The notes beneath the pieces are model-generated. The model did no database searches. It was given only the letters and a program-made list of their open reading frames with translations, and had not been told where the DNA came from. A DNA stretch of 6,067 nt, taken from contig VMDJ01000046.1 in the NCBI GenBank assembly GCA_008080925.1, forward strand, positions 1 through 6,067, read 5' to 3'. Origin of the DNA: Gammaproteobacteria bacterium. Its GTDB lineage: Bacteria > Pseudomonadota > Gammaproteobacteria > Chromatiales > Chromatiaceae. Position numbers and translations under genes: made by a program. Positions 1-6,067 of this stretch are shown here, in pieces. The first letter of the stretch is position 1, and each line of letters starts with the position of its first letter.

Positions 1-248
1 CAGGTGATCTGGTGATTACCAGTGATATTCCTTTGGCCGATGAAATCATCACCAAGGGTGGTTTGGCGCTTAGCCCGCGTGGTGAGTTATTTACCGCTGA
101 AAACATCAAAGGCCGACTGAATATTCGTGACTTTATGGAAACTATGCGTAGCAGTGGTATTCAATCAGGCGGCCCTGCTGCACTCAATGCTAACGATAAG
201 CAGGCGTTTGCGAATCAATTAGATCGTTGGTTAGCTAAGCAGCGTTAG
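1..248 (+). CDS. UPF0178/DUF188 (YaiI/YqxD) family protein, C-terminal part
   Basis: The reading frame is open from the left edge (first whole codon at position 3, reading G-D-L-V-I-T) to TAG at 246-248, giving 81 visible residues. The visible part matches what I know of the E. coli YaiI C-terminal half: a GDLVIT-S-DIPLA stretch, then a G-G...L.PRGE segment, the RDFM motif, and SGIQSGGP near the end. YaiI-type proteins are about 150 residues, so roughly the first 70 are outside the window, including the N-terminal strand that carries conserved aspartates. The GTG at 12 is an internal valine, not a start. The fold is PIN-like and a nuclease-type role has been suggested for such folds, but the cellular function is not established. 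The gene ends inside the convergent kinase gene (14 bp overlap), so no separate terminator fits between them. The family call is firm; the function is unknown. Confidence 0.9.
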   Translation, partial: GDLVITSDIPLADEIITKGGLALSPRGELFTAENIKGRLNIRDFMETMRSSGIQSGGPAALNANDKQAFANQLDRWLAKQR

Positions 249-1545
249 CAAAAGGACTAACGATCGGTCTTACCGGCAAATCGGCATTGATCTTTTGTAA
301 CGTCAGATACAGACCGCCTAACTTACGGTGCAAGAACAATACATCGGTGGGTGGTAAGCGATAAAACTTTTGTTTTAAGCGAAGGTCTACAACTAATTCT
401 TGGAGTTCATCCGCGATTTGAAGCTGACGGAAATTCACGATTTCTGCCATTCGCAGTGGTGAGGTTGCCAATTCGATCATTTGACTAATCGCATATGCAT
501 AGGGTTCTGGATCAGTACTGTCGAGATAACCCACCAGGCAGGCGCTGTGTTGGATGGCTTGTTGGTTGTTGTCTAAACAGGCCGTAAGCAGCTGTTTGAG
601 TGCTTGCTGTAGCGCATCTGGGATAACGCGTGTGGCGCCAAAGTCGAGCAGTTGCAGTACGCGACGATCCGCATCGTAGAGGTAGTTGGCGAAGTTGGGG
701 TCGGTTTGTGCTGTTCCCCATTCGAACACTTCGGTCACGGCAAGGCTGAGCAGGCGATTGCCCATTTCATTGCGTAAGTCAGCTGGCTCGTTGACTAGCT
801 CATCAATTGGTTTCCCATCCAGCCAGTCCATAACCAATACATGTTCGGTTGTTAACTCATCCAATACCGCAGGCACTTCTAGGTAGTCGATAGCTTTGGT
901 GCGCTCGGCGTAATCTCTTAGGTGTTGTGCTTCGAGCAGGTAATCCGCTTCGGTGTGGAGTTGCTGCTTCGCTTCCTCCAGAAGTGGCGTCAGATCTAAA
1001 CCTTCTGGTAGCAAACCAGACCAGCGGAGCACCATCGCGACATTATCAATATCACTGTCGATGCTTTTTCGAATCCCGGGGTACTGGAGCTTGACTGCCA
1101 CACGACGACCATCCTTGAGCTCGGCGTAATGCACTTGCCCAATAGAGGCAGCTGCCACTGGCGTGAAGTTAAATCGCTGGAATTGCTGATCCCAGTTATC
1201 ACCCCAATTGGCTTTAAGCACTTTGGCGGTTTCACCCAACGGTAGGTGCGTGGCATCTGAGCGCAATGAGCTGAGCAGCTCGCTAAGCTCGGGGGGTAGC
1301 ACGTTGCCGCTGTCCATTGATAGTAACTGGCCAAGTTTCATTGCAGCACCACGCAACTCAGAGAGTGTTTTACCCATGCGTTCCAGATTGCGCGGTGTTA
1401 ACACAAGATCCTTGAGCGCAGGGCGGTTACCACTTACCCATTGTTTGCTGGCTTCTGTCATGACGCCTGTGGCAATGCCACCGGCAAGTTTACTCAGAAC
1501 GCCAAAGCGTCCAATGCGACTGGTGGTGACCTTTCTACCTGACAT
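235..1545 (-). CDS. ABC1/COQ8 (ADCK3)-type atypical kinase/ATPase
   Basis: 436 residues with the full set of ABC1-family signatures. These are the KxGQ motif (K70-Q73), the alanine-rich nucleotide loop AAAS (131-134) followed by IGQVH, the VAVK lysine (K152), the ExD pair (E199, D201) in a TEADYLLEA context, the catalytic loop QTDPNFAN (280-287; D282, N287) and the metal-binding DFG (301-303) in LLDFGATR. UbiB-type members usually have an HxDxHPGN loop; QTDPN..N with DFGATR is the form found in mitochondrial COQ8/ADCK3. The N-terminal RIGRFG region, LSKLAGG helix and C-terminal LHRKLGG also resemble COQ8. I see no UbiB-like pair of C-terminal membrane helices; residues 14-28 are only mildly hydrophobic. 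Known family role: support of ubiquinone biosynthesis through ATPase activity at the membrane; that role here is inferred. The ATG at 1545 lies 8 bp after the stop of the upstream small gene and has no clear Shine-Dalgarno, so coupled translation is likely. The gene may alternatively serve lipid homeostasis rather than ubiquinone. Confidence 0.93.
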   Translation of the reverse strand: MSGRKVTTSRIGRFGVLSKLAGGIATGVMTEASKQWVSGNRPALKDLVLTPRNLERMGKTLSELRGAAMKLGQLLSMDSGNVLPPELSELLSSLRSDATHLPLGETAKVLKANWGDNWDQQFQRFNFTPVAAASIGQVHYAELKDGRRVAVKLQYPGIRKSIDSDIDNVAMVLRWSGLLPEGLDLTPLLEEAKQQLHTEADYLLEAQHLRDYAERTKAIDYLEVPAVLDELTTEHVLVMDWLDGKPIDELVNEPADLRNEMGNRLLSLAVTEVFEWGTAQTDPNFANYLYDADRRVLQLLDFGATRVIPDALQQALKQLLTACLDNNQQAIQHSACLVGYLDSTDPEPYAYAISQMIELATSPLRMAEIVNFRQLQIADELQELVVDLRLKQKFYRLPPTDVLFLHRKLGGLYLTLQKINADLPVRPIVSPFANAA

Positions 1546-1553
1546 AGGGTTTG

Positions 1554-1850
1554 TTACGAGAAGCTAACGCGAGCGGCTAGTGCGGATTTTTCGAGTGCAA
1601 CATCGCTTAGGTCTTCTCCTGACATGCTCATAATGATGGCTTTGCCAGAGATCGGAACAAGCTTATCAATTTGAAATCGACCTTTGGCTTGTCGCAAGAA
1701 GCACTCTTCGTCAAAAAAGATGTGCTGATCATCGCCAAGCTCATCAGAAATGACCGTGTCATAACCAATATGACTCTTGATGTCATTTTGATCTTGGATA
1801 TCAATCGACTCGATAGATTGAGACTCGGGACTGATTAGAAATGCTTTCAT
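1554..1850 (-). CDS. small acidic protein of unknown function (98 aa)
   Basis: An open frame of 98 codons from ATG at 1850. A GTG at 1859 would add three residues, but it lies inside the Shine-Dalgarno sequence (AGGTG, 6 nt before the ATG), so ATG is preferred. The protein is acidic (about 18 D/E against 9 K/R) and has no signal peptide, membrane helix or cysteine pair; its single cysteine is C50. It opens with MKAFLISPESQ, followed by alternating hydrophobic/acidic positions. A compact FFDEECFLR segment (45-53) and a GRFQIDKLVPISGKAII segment (57-73) look like conserved structural core strands. The opening is faintly like small DUF3846-type proteins, but I would not assign it. It is the first gene of a leftward unit and sits 8 bp before the ABC1/COQ8-type kinase, so co-transcription and probably coupled translation are expected. 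A role connected with the kinase is conjecture from position only. Confidence 0.75.
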   Translation of the reverse strand: MKAFLISPESQSIESIDIQDQNDIKSHIGYDTVISDELGDDQHIFFDEECFLRQAKGRFQIDKLVPISGKAIIMSMSGEDLSDVALEKSALAARVSFS

Positions 1851-1856
1851 GTGTAA

Positions 1857-1861
1857 CACCT
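1857..1861 (-). promoter_or_regulatory. ribosome binding site that decides the 98-aa gene start
   Basis: Reading the minus strand, AGGTG lies 6 nt before ATG at 1850. This is good Shine-Dalgarno spacing for the ATG and rules against the GTG at 1859, which overlaps the site. The same bases lie next to a small palindrome, GTGTAACAC (1851-1859), that could fold over or be bound at the start region. Confidence 0.6.
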
Positions 1862-1872
1862 GTTTAACTTTT

Positions 1873-1926
1873 GATTACCTTTTAGCAAATAGGTGGTTAC
1901 AAAAAACCTGTCTTGACTAGGTAATC
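1873..1926. repeat. 8-bp inverted repeat in the divergent intergenic region
   Basis: GATTACCT at 1873-1880 is the exact reverse complement of AGGTAATC at 1919-1926, with 38 bp between the arms. A related element, GGTTAC at 1895-1900, could pair with GTAATC (1921-1926) instead, with one G-U pair. The arms lie upstream of the 98-aa gene, so they could be operator half-sites or form alternative structures in its leader RNA. An exact 8-bp repeat at this distance can arise by chance in AT-rich DNA. Confidence 0.35.
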
Positions 1927-1937
1927 CCGGTTTTTTG
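1900..1937. repeat. 9-bp inverted repeat, interleaved with the neighbouring one
   Basis: CAAAAAACC at 1900-1908 is the exact reverse complement of GGTTTTTTG at 1929-1937, with a 20-bp spacer. It could form a hairpin, but the stem is mostly A-T and is followed by no proper U tract beyond its own arm, so it is a poor intrinsic terminator. Its arms alternate with those of the 8-bp repeat at 1873-1926 (order a, b, a', b'), so both cannot form as simple nested hairpins. Confidence 0.35.
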
Positions 1938-1958
1938 GTGAATGTCTAAGAATAAAAG

Positions 1959-1967
1959 TGGTATAGG
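1959..1967 (+). promoter_or_regulatory. candidate extended -10 promoter for the rightward unit
   Basis: TGGTATAGG fits the extended -10 pattern (TG, one base, then TATAGG against TATAAT). No good -35 lies 17 bp upstream, where the hexamer is TGAATG; extended -10 promoters can work without one. Transcription would begin near 1974, leaving a leader of about 60 nt before the ATG at 2037. A TTGACT at 1913-1918 resembles a -35 box but has no matching -10 at normal spacing. No equally convincing promoter was found on the minus strand for the leftward unit. Confidence 0.4.
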
Positions 1968-2036
1968 TGAACAAGTTCTGTCAAAACGATGTGAAGTTGT
2001 GGAAGATGCATCCATCAAAATTAAGAGAGCGAATTG

Positions 2037-3074
2037 ATGCTAACCGAACACGATTTAGAAGGTTTGCCGGCAGCTTCTGCTGCAGCCGCCAACATGATGC
2101 ACGCGATGGGTATGAGCCGAGCTCAGCTGCATGGCTTTTTCACTTTGATTGGTTTTTACGCGGGTACGCGTCGCCCGGAAGAAGATTACATGCCGATCAT
2201 TCAAGCGGTGTCACAAACAATTCCGACCAATCGCGATGTGCCAATTGACGAACAGGTAGAGGATTTTTACGAAGGCTACGAACTACCGATTGGTGAGTTC
2301 ATGTTCAAGTGGGGAGCGGATGTGACTTTTGAAAAGATCTCCCTCGAAAATTCAGATCAGACCGCACAGCTCTATCAAATCCGTAACTTTGATTTATTTT
2401 CTGAAGGTAAGCGAGCTGGCGTTAAGCAAGCGGATCACTTAGCTGCTTTTGATGAGCTGTATTTCCCTTTCCTAGAAGCGGTGGGTCAGCAAACAGCACG
2501 TTTTCCTGAATGTTCTCTGCGGCAATCGTTTCAGTGCGGTGTCTTGCAAATGCAGATATTTGGTCATTTGGATGTATTGGCTGCAACGCAAACGAACTTT
2601 TATTTAACCGATACCTTGCCGCCAATGATTGGGCACTTCTTCCGTGGCTTTACCCAAAATAAGCTCGAAGAAATAAATACATTGCAGCCTCTGCAAATTG
2701 CCATGATGGGCATGGGTGTTGGCCCGAATGCGTATATGGAGCAATACTTGGGTTATCAGCATCAACTAATAGAGTACTGCACTGATGACCTTGCACCAGA
2801 GGCCTTCTTTGACTGTGCCTTAGCTCAAGCAAAAAACTATAACGATTCAGTGAAGGGTGACTTATTGCCGTTGAGTCGGTCGAATGTGAAGTTATTGGAT
2901 ATCCCCATTTGGAATGAGGCATGCGATAGCTTCTTTTTAGTCAACGGTTATGTGAAACAGATCTGGGGCTTTGATGCTAGTTCAACGGAAGGCTTAGCTT
3001 ACTGGGATTACAAGGCCTGTGTGGCGCAGACTATCTATGCCTCTTTGACTGAAAGTAAAGAAAGGCAGCACTAA
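2037..3074 (+). CDS. uncharacterised 345-aa protein coupled to a renalase-like oxidase
   Basis: I do not recognise this protein. The start is ATG 2037: the purine-rich AAGAGAG at 2023-2029 lies 7 nt before it, an in-frame stop sits at 2022-2024, and the only alternative is TTG at 2034. It looks soluble, with no signal peptide or membrane helix. Residues 1-60 are helical and alanine/methionine-rich; the stretch SRAQLHGFFTLIGFYAG (27-43) is faintly like the start of UPF0149/YgfB-type proteins, which is a weak resemblance only. The middle is rich in aromatic residues and includes TLPPMIGHFFRGF (193-205) and a Met/Gly-rich MMGMGVGP (223-230). There are six scattered cysteines (159, 167, 248, 260, 296, 328) and no metal-binding pattern. 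Its TAA stop is immediately followed by the ATG of the oxidase, so the two are almost certainly co-transcribed and probably translationally coupled. That suggests a shared role in redox cofactor metabolism, by position only. Confidence 0.88.
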   Translation: MLTEHDLEGLPAASAAAANMMHAMGMSRAQLHGFFTLIGFYAGTRRPEEDYMPIIQAVSQTIPTNRDVPIDEQVEDFYEGYELPIGEFMFKWGADVTFEKISLENSDQTAQLYQIRNFDLFSEGKRAGVKQADHLAAFDELYFPFLEAVGQQTARFPECSLRQSFQCGVLQMQIFGHLDVLAATQTNFYLTDTLPPMIGHFFRGFTQNKLEEINTLQPLQIAMMGMGVGPNAYMEQYLGYQHQLIEYCTDDLAPEAFFDCALAQAKNYNDSVKGDLLPLSRSNVKLLDIPIWNEACDSFFLVNGYVKQIWGFDASSTEGLAYWDYKACVAQTIYASLTESKERQH

Positions 3075-3077
3075 ATG
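3061..3077 (+). promoter_or_regulatory. TAAATG gene junction with ribosome binding site
   Basis: The stop TAA (3072-3074) directly abuts the ATG (3075-3077). AAAGG at 3061-3065, inside the end of the upstream gene, is 9 nt before the ATG and serves as a plausible Shine-Dalgarno. Ribosomes finishing the first gene can restart at once on the second, which favours balanced output of the two proteins. Confidence 0.7.
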
Positions 3078-4010
3078 CTAGACGTACTGGTGATTGGCGC
3101 AGGTATGACAGGTATATCCTGCGCGCGTCGGTTGCGTGCGTCTGGGCTAAATGTTGTGGTACTTGATAAAGGCCGAGGTATCGGTGGTCGCATGGCAACA
3201 CGTCGAGCTGAGATCGATGGACAGATCATTCGGTTTGATCACGGCGCGCAATATGTGACTGCACGAGATGCAAGCTTGCAGCAAGCTCTCAATGAGATCA
3301 GTGATAGCGCAGTGATATGGGATGATGCAGGTAAGCCAGGTGCTTATGCGGGTGTTCCGGGTATGTCGAGTATTCCTAAGGCGCTCGCCGAAGGTTTAAC
3401 GATTCATCAAAGTGAGCGAGTTGAGCGTCTTGAATTTCACGCTGATTACTGGCTTGCAACAACAGAGACAGATAGCTGGCAAGCAAAGCGTGTGGTGATG
3501 ACGGTGCCGTTTCCGCAAGTTGCTCCGATTATTGGAGAAGATCATCCGTTATCTGCCAAGCTTATTGGACTTGAGTTTGCTCCCTGTATGACCTTGATGG
3601 CTGCCTTTAAGCCACAGGCTGACATAGATAAATCGACACGTTTAAACGAAGCGATTGATTTGTCATGGATTACGTTCAACAGTGGTAAGCCGAAGCGTGA
3701 AGATGCTGTCGATGCGTGGTTAGCGCAGGCAAGTGTTGAATGGAGCGCGGCACGGGTTAACCAAGATAAGGTAACAACTGAGCAAGAGATGCGAGTGCTG
3801 CTCTGTGAGGCATTATCCCTTGATCCGGCGGATATGCTGCACTCAGCTTTTCATAGCTGGCTGTATGCTCGAATCGTGAACCCCTTAGGTGTGCCTTACT
3901 TGGTCGATGAGACTCAGTCTCTTTATTTGGGTGGTGATTGGTGTTTGGGTGCGCGTGTTGAATCAGCTTGGCAAAGCGGCACAGCCATTGCGCAAGCGTT
4001 AACTGCTTAA
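3075..4010 (+). CDS. renalase-like FAD-dependent amine/dihydronicotinamide oxidase
   Basis: 311 residues, close to the usual length for bacterial renalase-like proteins. The N-terminal Rossmann fold has VIGAGMTG (G8-x-G10-x-x-G13) and the ribose-binding acid D31 in VVLDKGRGIGGRMATRR (28-44). FDHGAQYVTARD (54-65) and VPGMSSIPKALA (94-105) are typical of the renalase branch. The C-terminal FAD segment is YLGGDWCLGARVESAWQSG (284-302) with G287 and D288, and HSWLYA (260-265) corresponds to the usual H.W.YA motif. Known family chemistry: bacterial renalase oxidises the 2- and 6-dihydro isomers of NAD(P)H back to NAD(P)+ and passes electrons to oxygen, a cofactor-repair role in the cytosol. The exact substrate here is inferred; some relatives are annotated only as NAD(P)-binding or amine oxidases. 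It is the second gene of a coupled pair and ends in a 4-bp overlap with the convergent permease gene. Confidence 0.88.
   Translation: MLDVLVIGAGMTGISCARRLRASGLNVVVLDKGRGIGGRMATRRAEIDGQIIRFDHGAQYVTARDASLQQALNEISDSAVIWDDAGKPGAYAGVPGMSSIPKALAEGLTIHQSERVERLEFHADYWLATTETDSWQAKRVVMTVPFPQVAPIIGEDHPLSAKLIGLEFAPCMTLMAAFKPQADIDKSTRLNEAIDLSWITFNSGKPKREDAVDAWLAQASVEWSAARVNQDKVTTEQEMRVLLCEALSLDPADMLHSAFHSWLYARIVNPLGVPYLVDETQSLYLGGDWCLGARVESAWQSGTAIAQALTA
4007..4010. other. shared TTAA stop of two convergent genes
   Basis: The palindrome TTAA gives the rightward oxidase its TAA (4008-4010) and the leftward permease its TAA (4007-4009). There is no space for an ordinary intrinsic terminator between the genes, and none is visible on either side, so each transcript must extend into the opposite gene or stop by another means. 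Confidence 0.85.
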
Positions 4011-6067
4011 CCTCTAAATTGTTGTGTAGGTGGCTGCTTTAATAAGCGGCGTTCACTTAACCATCCAATCACTAACAGAAGTGTTGTTCCAATAACTACG
4101 CTGCTAAGCCATGTGCTGAAAGGGATGCCAAGCGTTAAGCCAAACAGTCTTTGCGCAATCAGTGTGGCAGCAATATGTGCTAGTGAAGCTGCGAGCAAGC
4201 CGATAGTACTACCAATAAAAGCAAACTCAGTGAGTGTTGCGTTCACAATATAGTGCTTTGATGCACCAAGAGTTCGCAATGTGGCGACTTCTTTTGCGCG
4301 TTGACGACGAGCGGTTTCGATACTCACGAGCAGCAAGACGATAGCGGCAATCAGTGTGAAACTAAACACTCCTTGAACAGCGCGCAGACCGCGATCAAGT
4401 ACGCCTTTTACTTTATCGATAAGCGGTGTGAGGTTGATGGATGACACACTTGGGTAGTCACGCAAGAGCTTTTGTAGCGCGCTGGTTTTATCCGGAGCTA
4501 TGTAAACACTGCTGATAAACGCATGTGGCACTTCGTTGGTGAGGTTTTCGGTACCTTGGACGAAGAAGTTCACGTTAAATGAGTCCCATTTTACCGAGCG
4601 GATACTTAGGATAGGGGCGCTGACACTAATCGCGCCGGCTCTAAAGGTGAGCTCATCACCGAGTTTAAGGTTTAGTGATTGAGCGAGACCCTGTTCTACG
4701 GAAAACCCTTTTTGATCATTGCTCCATGCGTTACCAGCAATGATGCGATTGTCATTTTGAAATTGATTGTGAAAACCCAGGCTATATTCACGTGAGGCGA
4801 GTCGTTTACCTCGATCGGTTTCAAATTGATCGAGGTTGATTGCCTGGCCATTAATGGCACTGAGTCGAGCGCGCGTTGTGGCAAAGAAATTATCCGTCGC
4901 AATGTGGTTTTGTTTGAGTTGTTGTATCAGTTTATCTTTTTCAGTGGGTAATACATTCAATAGAAAATGATTGGGTGTGTTCGTAGGAAGACTGGTTGAC
5001 CACAATTGGTATAGATCAGTGCGTAGATAATTGAGTATAAGCAGCATGCAAAGGGCAATTGATAGTCCGCTGATTTGAACCATGACGATACCGGGGCGGC
5101 GTTTTATGGCGCCTAAACCAAAGCCGACTGAACCTTGAATCTTAATGCGTTGAACAAGCGCCTGGAAAAGACGCAGGATAACCATCAAGCACAAGGTAAT
5201 CGCAATTAAAGCGCCGAGCAGTATGCCGGCTAAGCTGATGTCTTCAGCTTGATAAGCCACTAAAAGGGCATACGTGATAAAGACTGAGCCGCCGAGTAGA
5301 AATTGTGAGCGGCTCGTGCCGCGTGATTCGTTGCGTAATAAACGACTGGGCGAAACCGAGCGTATTGCCCATAGGCCGGGTAGTGATAAGCCGAGTGATA
5401 AAATCAGTGCATGAATGATGCTGGGTATTGCGGGTGTCCATTCTGCTGCAGGCAGGCTGTTGTCTATCCAGTCATTGGCAAGTTGAACGACCGACCATTG
5501 CAAACCGTAGCCAATTAAGATACCGCTTAATGTAGCGAATAATGTGATGCCTAATAGTTTGCGCAGGTAGCGCCAAAGGACTTGTTGCGATGACATGCCC
5601 AGCGCTCTAAATATCGCAGCGGCATAAAGCGATTCACTGAGGATGAGTTGTAGTGCCAAAATAATGGCAACACCGCCAACAATGCTTGCGGAAAGTGCGG
5701 ACAGATTTATGAACTTCTCGCCGCGTTGAATCGCTGTTTGTAATTCTGGGCGACCATCGGTGGGCTCAAGCCAACTGTCATTTTTTTCTAACGCAGGCTT
5801 GAGTGTGTTGCGATAGGTACTAAGTTGTTGCGAATTGCCGGCCAGAAGTAGTCGGTATTTCACACGACTGGCAGGGCCAATCAGTCCGCTATTAACCACA
5901 TCTTGATGATGCGCAATGACTTTTGGCGCGAGTCGGAAGAAATTCATGCCGACATCCGGTTCGTCAACAATGTAGCCGCTGGGTTTTAGGGTTAATTCAC
6001 CGAGAGAGATGTCTTGTTGTTGTACTAATGACTCTAACTCTGGCGCGAGAATAACTTGGCCTACGCT
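4007..6067 (-). CDS. FtsX/YbbP-type ABC transporter permease, N-terminus outside window
   Basis: The frame is open from the right edge to TAA at 4007-4009, giving 686 residues. The Met at 5947 is internal: the 40 codons before it read on as a periplasmic-domain sequence ending in YIVDEPDVG, then MNFFRLAPKV, as in YbbP. E. coli YbbP is about 800 residues, so roughly 120-140 are missing, including the first membrane helix. Visible order (numbered from the edge): end of the first periplasmic domain (1-120); FtsX core 1 with helices near 123-147, 171-190 and 214-235 and a RALGMS coupling motif (154-159); helices near 256-272, 278-300 and 326-346; a second periplasmic domain (about 355-560); and FtsX core 2 with helices near 566-583, 612-638 and 652-670 and the RTLGAS motif (598-603). 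Such permeases pair with a YbbA-like ATPase and work by moving periplasmic domains rather than by a central channel; the cargo is not settled. The ATPase gene would be expected beyond the right edge. Confidence 0.9.
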   Translation of the reverse strand, partial: SVGQVILAPELESLVQQQDISLGELTLKPSGYIVDEPDVGMNFFRLAPKVIAHHQDVVNSGLIGPASRVKYRLLLAGNSQQLSTYRNTLKPALEKNDSWLEPTDGRPELQTAIQRGEKFINLSALSASIVGGVAIILALQLILSESLYAAAIFRALGMSSQQVLWRYLRKLLGITLFATLSGILIGYGLQWSVVQLANDWIDNSLPAAEWTPAIPSIIHALILSLGLSLPGLWAIRSVSPSRLLRNESRGTSRSQFLLGGSVFITYALLVAYQAEDISLAGILLGALIAITLCLMVILRLFQALVQRIKIQGSVGFGLGAIKRRPGIVMVQISGLSIALCMLLILNYLRTDLYQLWSTSLPTNTPNHFLLNVLPTEKDKLIQQLKQNHIATDNFFATTRARLSAINGQAINLDQFETDRGKRLASREYSLGFHNQFQNDNRIIAGNAWSNDQKGFSVEQGLAQSLNLKLGDELTFRAGAISVSAPILSIRSVKWDSFNVNFFVQGTENLTNEVPHAFISSVYIAPDKTSALQKLLRDYPSVSSINLTPLIDKVKGVLDRGLRAVQGVFSFTLIAAIVLLLVSIETARRQRAKEVATLRTLGASKHYIVNATLTEFAFIGSTIGLLAASLAHIAATLIAQRLFGLTLGIPFSTWLSSVVIGTTLLLVIGWLSERRLLKQPPTQQFRG

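Noticed and set aside
1208..1567. A 119-codon open frame on the plus strand inside the kinase gene
   Set aside because: It lies entirely antisense to a gene with complete family motifs, has no ribosome site, and its serine/arginine-rich product looks like antisense translation.
1913..1918. TTGACT as a -35 box for the rightward unit
   Set aside because: At 16-18 bp spacing there is no sequence resembling TATAAT, so the extended -10 at 1959-1967 is the better candidate.
1900..1937. Intrinsic terminator between the divergent units
   Set aside because: The stem is nearly all A-T with a 20-nt loop and lacks a separate U tract. The genes on both sides point away from this region, so no transcript should need to end here.
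1967..2248. A 93-codon frame from GTG that overlaps the start of the 345-aa gene
   Set aside because: No Shine-Dalgarno sequence suits it, and most of it is the other frame of the 345-aa gene. Its product has the low-complexity, cysteine/arginine-rich look of a shadow frame.
2650..2922. A 90-codon minus-strand frame inside the 345-aa gene
   Set aside because: Antisense to a well-supported gene that is coupled to the next one, and without recognisable motifs.
1..6067. Defence system, prophage, insertion sequence or CRISPR array
   Set aside because: No transposase, integrase, repeat-spacer pattern, nuclease-helicase pair or terminal inverted repeats were seen; the recognisable genes are chromosomal housekeeping types.

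Overview
The window looks like ordinary chromosome of a gammaproteobacterium, probably a marine or aquatic one. Base composition is near 50% GC and coding density is high. The recognisable products (a UPF0178/YaiI-type protein, a YbbP-type permease, a bacterial renalase-like oxidase and a COQ8-like ABC1 kinase) fit that group. The genus cannot be fixed from the sequence. I see no mobile element, CRISPR array, rRNA, tRNA or phage gene.

Layout, left to right. (1) The left edge (1-248, +) is the C-terminal half of a UPF0178/DUF188 protein. It converges with and overlaps by 14 bp the next gene. (2) 235-1850 (-) is a two-gene unit: a 98-residue acidic protein of unknown function, followed 8 bp later by an ABC1/COQ8-type atypical kinase. 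(3) 1851-2036 is a divergent intergenic region. It carries an extended -10 candidate for the rightward unit and two interleaved inverted repeats. (4) 2037-4010 (+) is a second two-gene unit. A 345-residue protein I cannot assign is joined without spacing (TAAATG) to a renalase-like FAD-dependent oxidase. (5) 4007-6067 (-) is a large FtsX/YbbP-type ABC permease running off the right edge. Its stop codon shares the tetranucleotide TTAA with the stop of the oxidase gene.

Functionally, the best-supported link between neighbours is the coupled pair in (4): an unknown protein translated with a flavoenzyme whose family oxidises wrongly reduced NAD(P)H isomers. The kinase in (2) carries the COQ8 version of the catalytic loop (QTDPN..N) rather than the UbiB version. 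This suggests a role in ubiquinone biosynthesis or membrane lipid/quinone handling, in company with an uncharacterised small protein. The permease would need an ATPase partner (YbbA-like), which is not in the window. No clearly new multi-gene system is visible. The two unknown proteins and the divergent regulatory region are the parts most worth following up.
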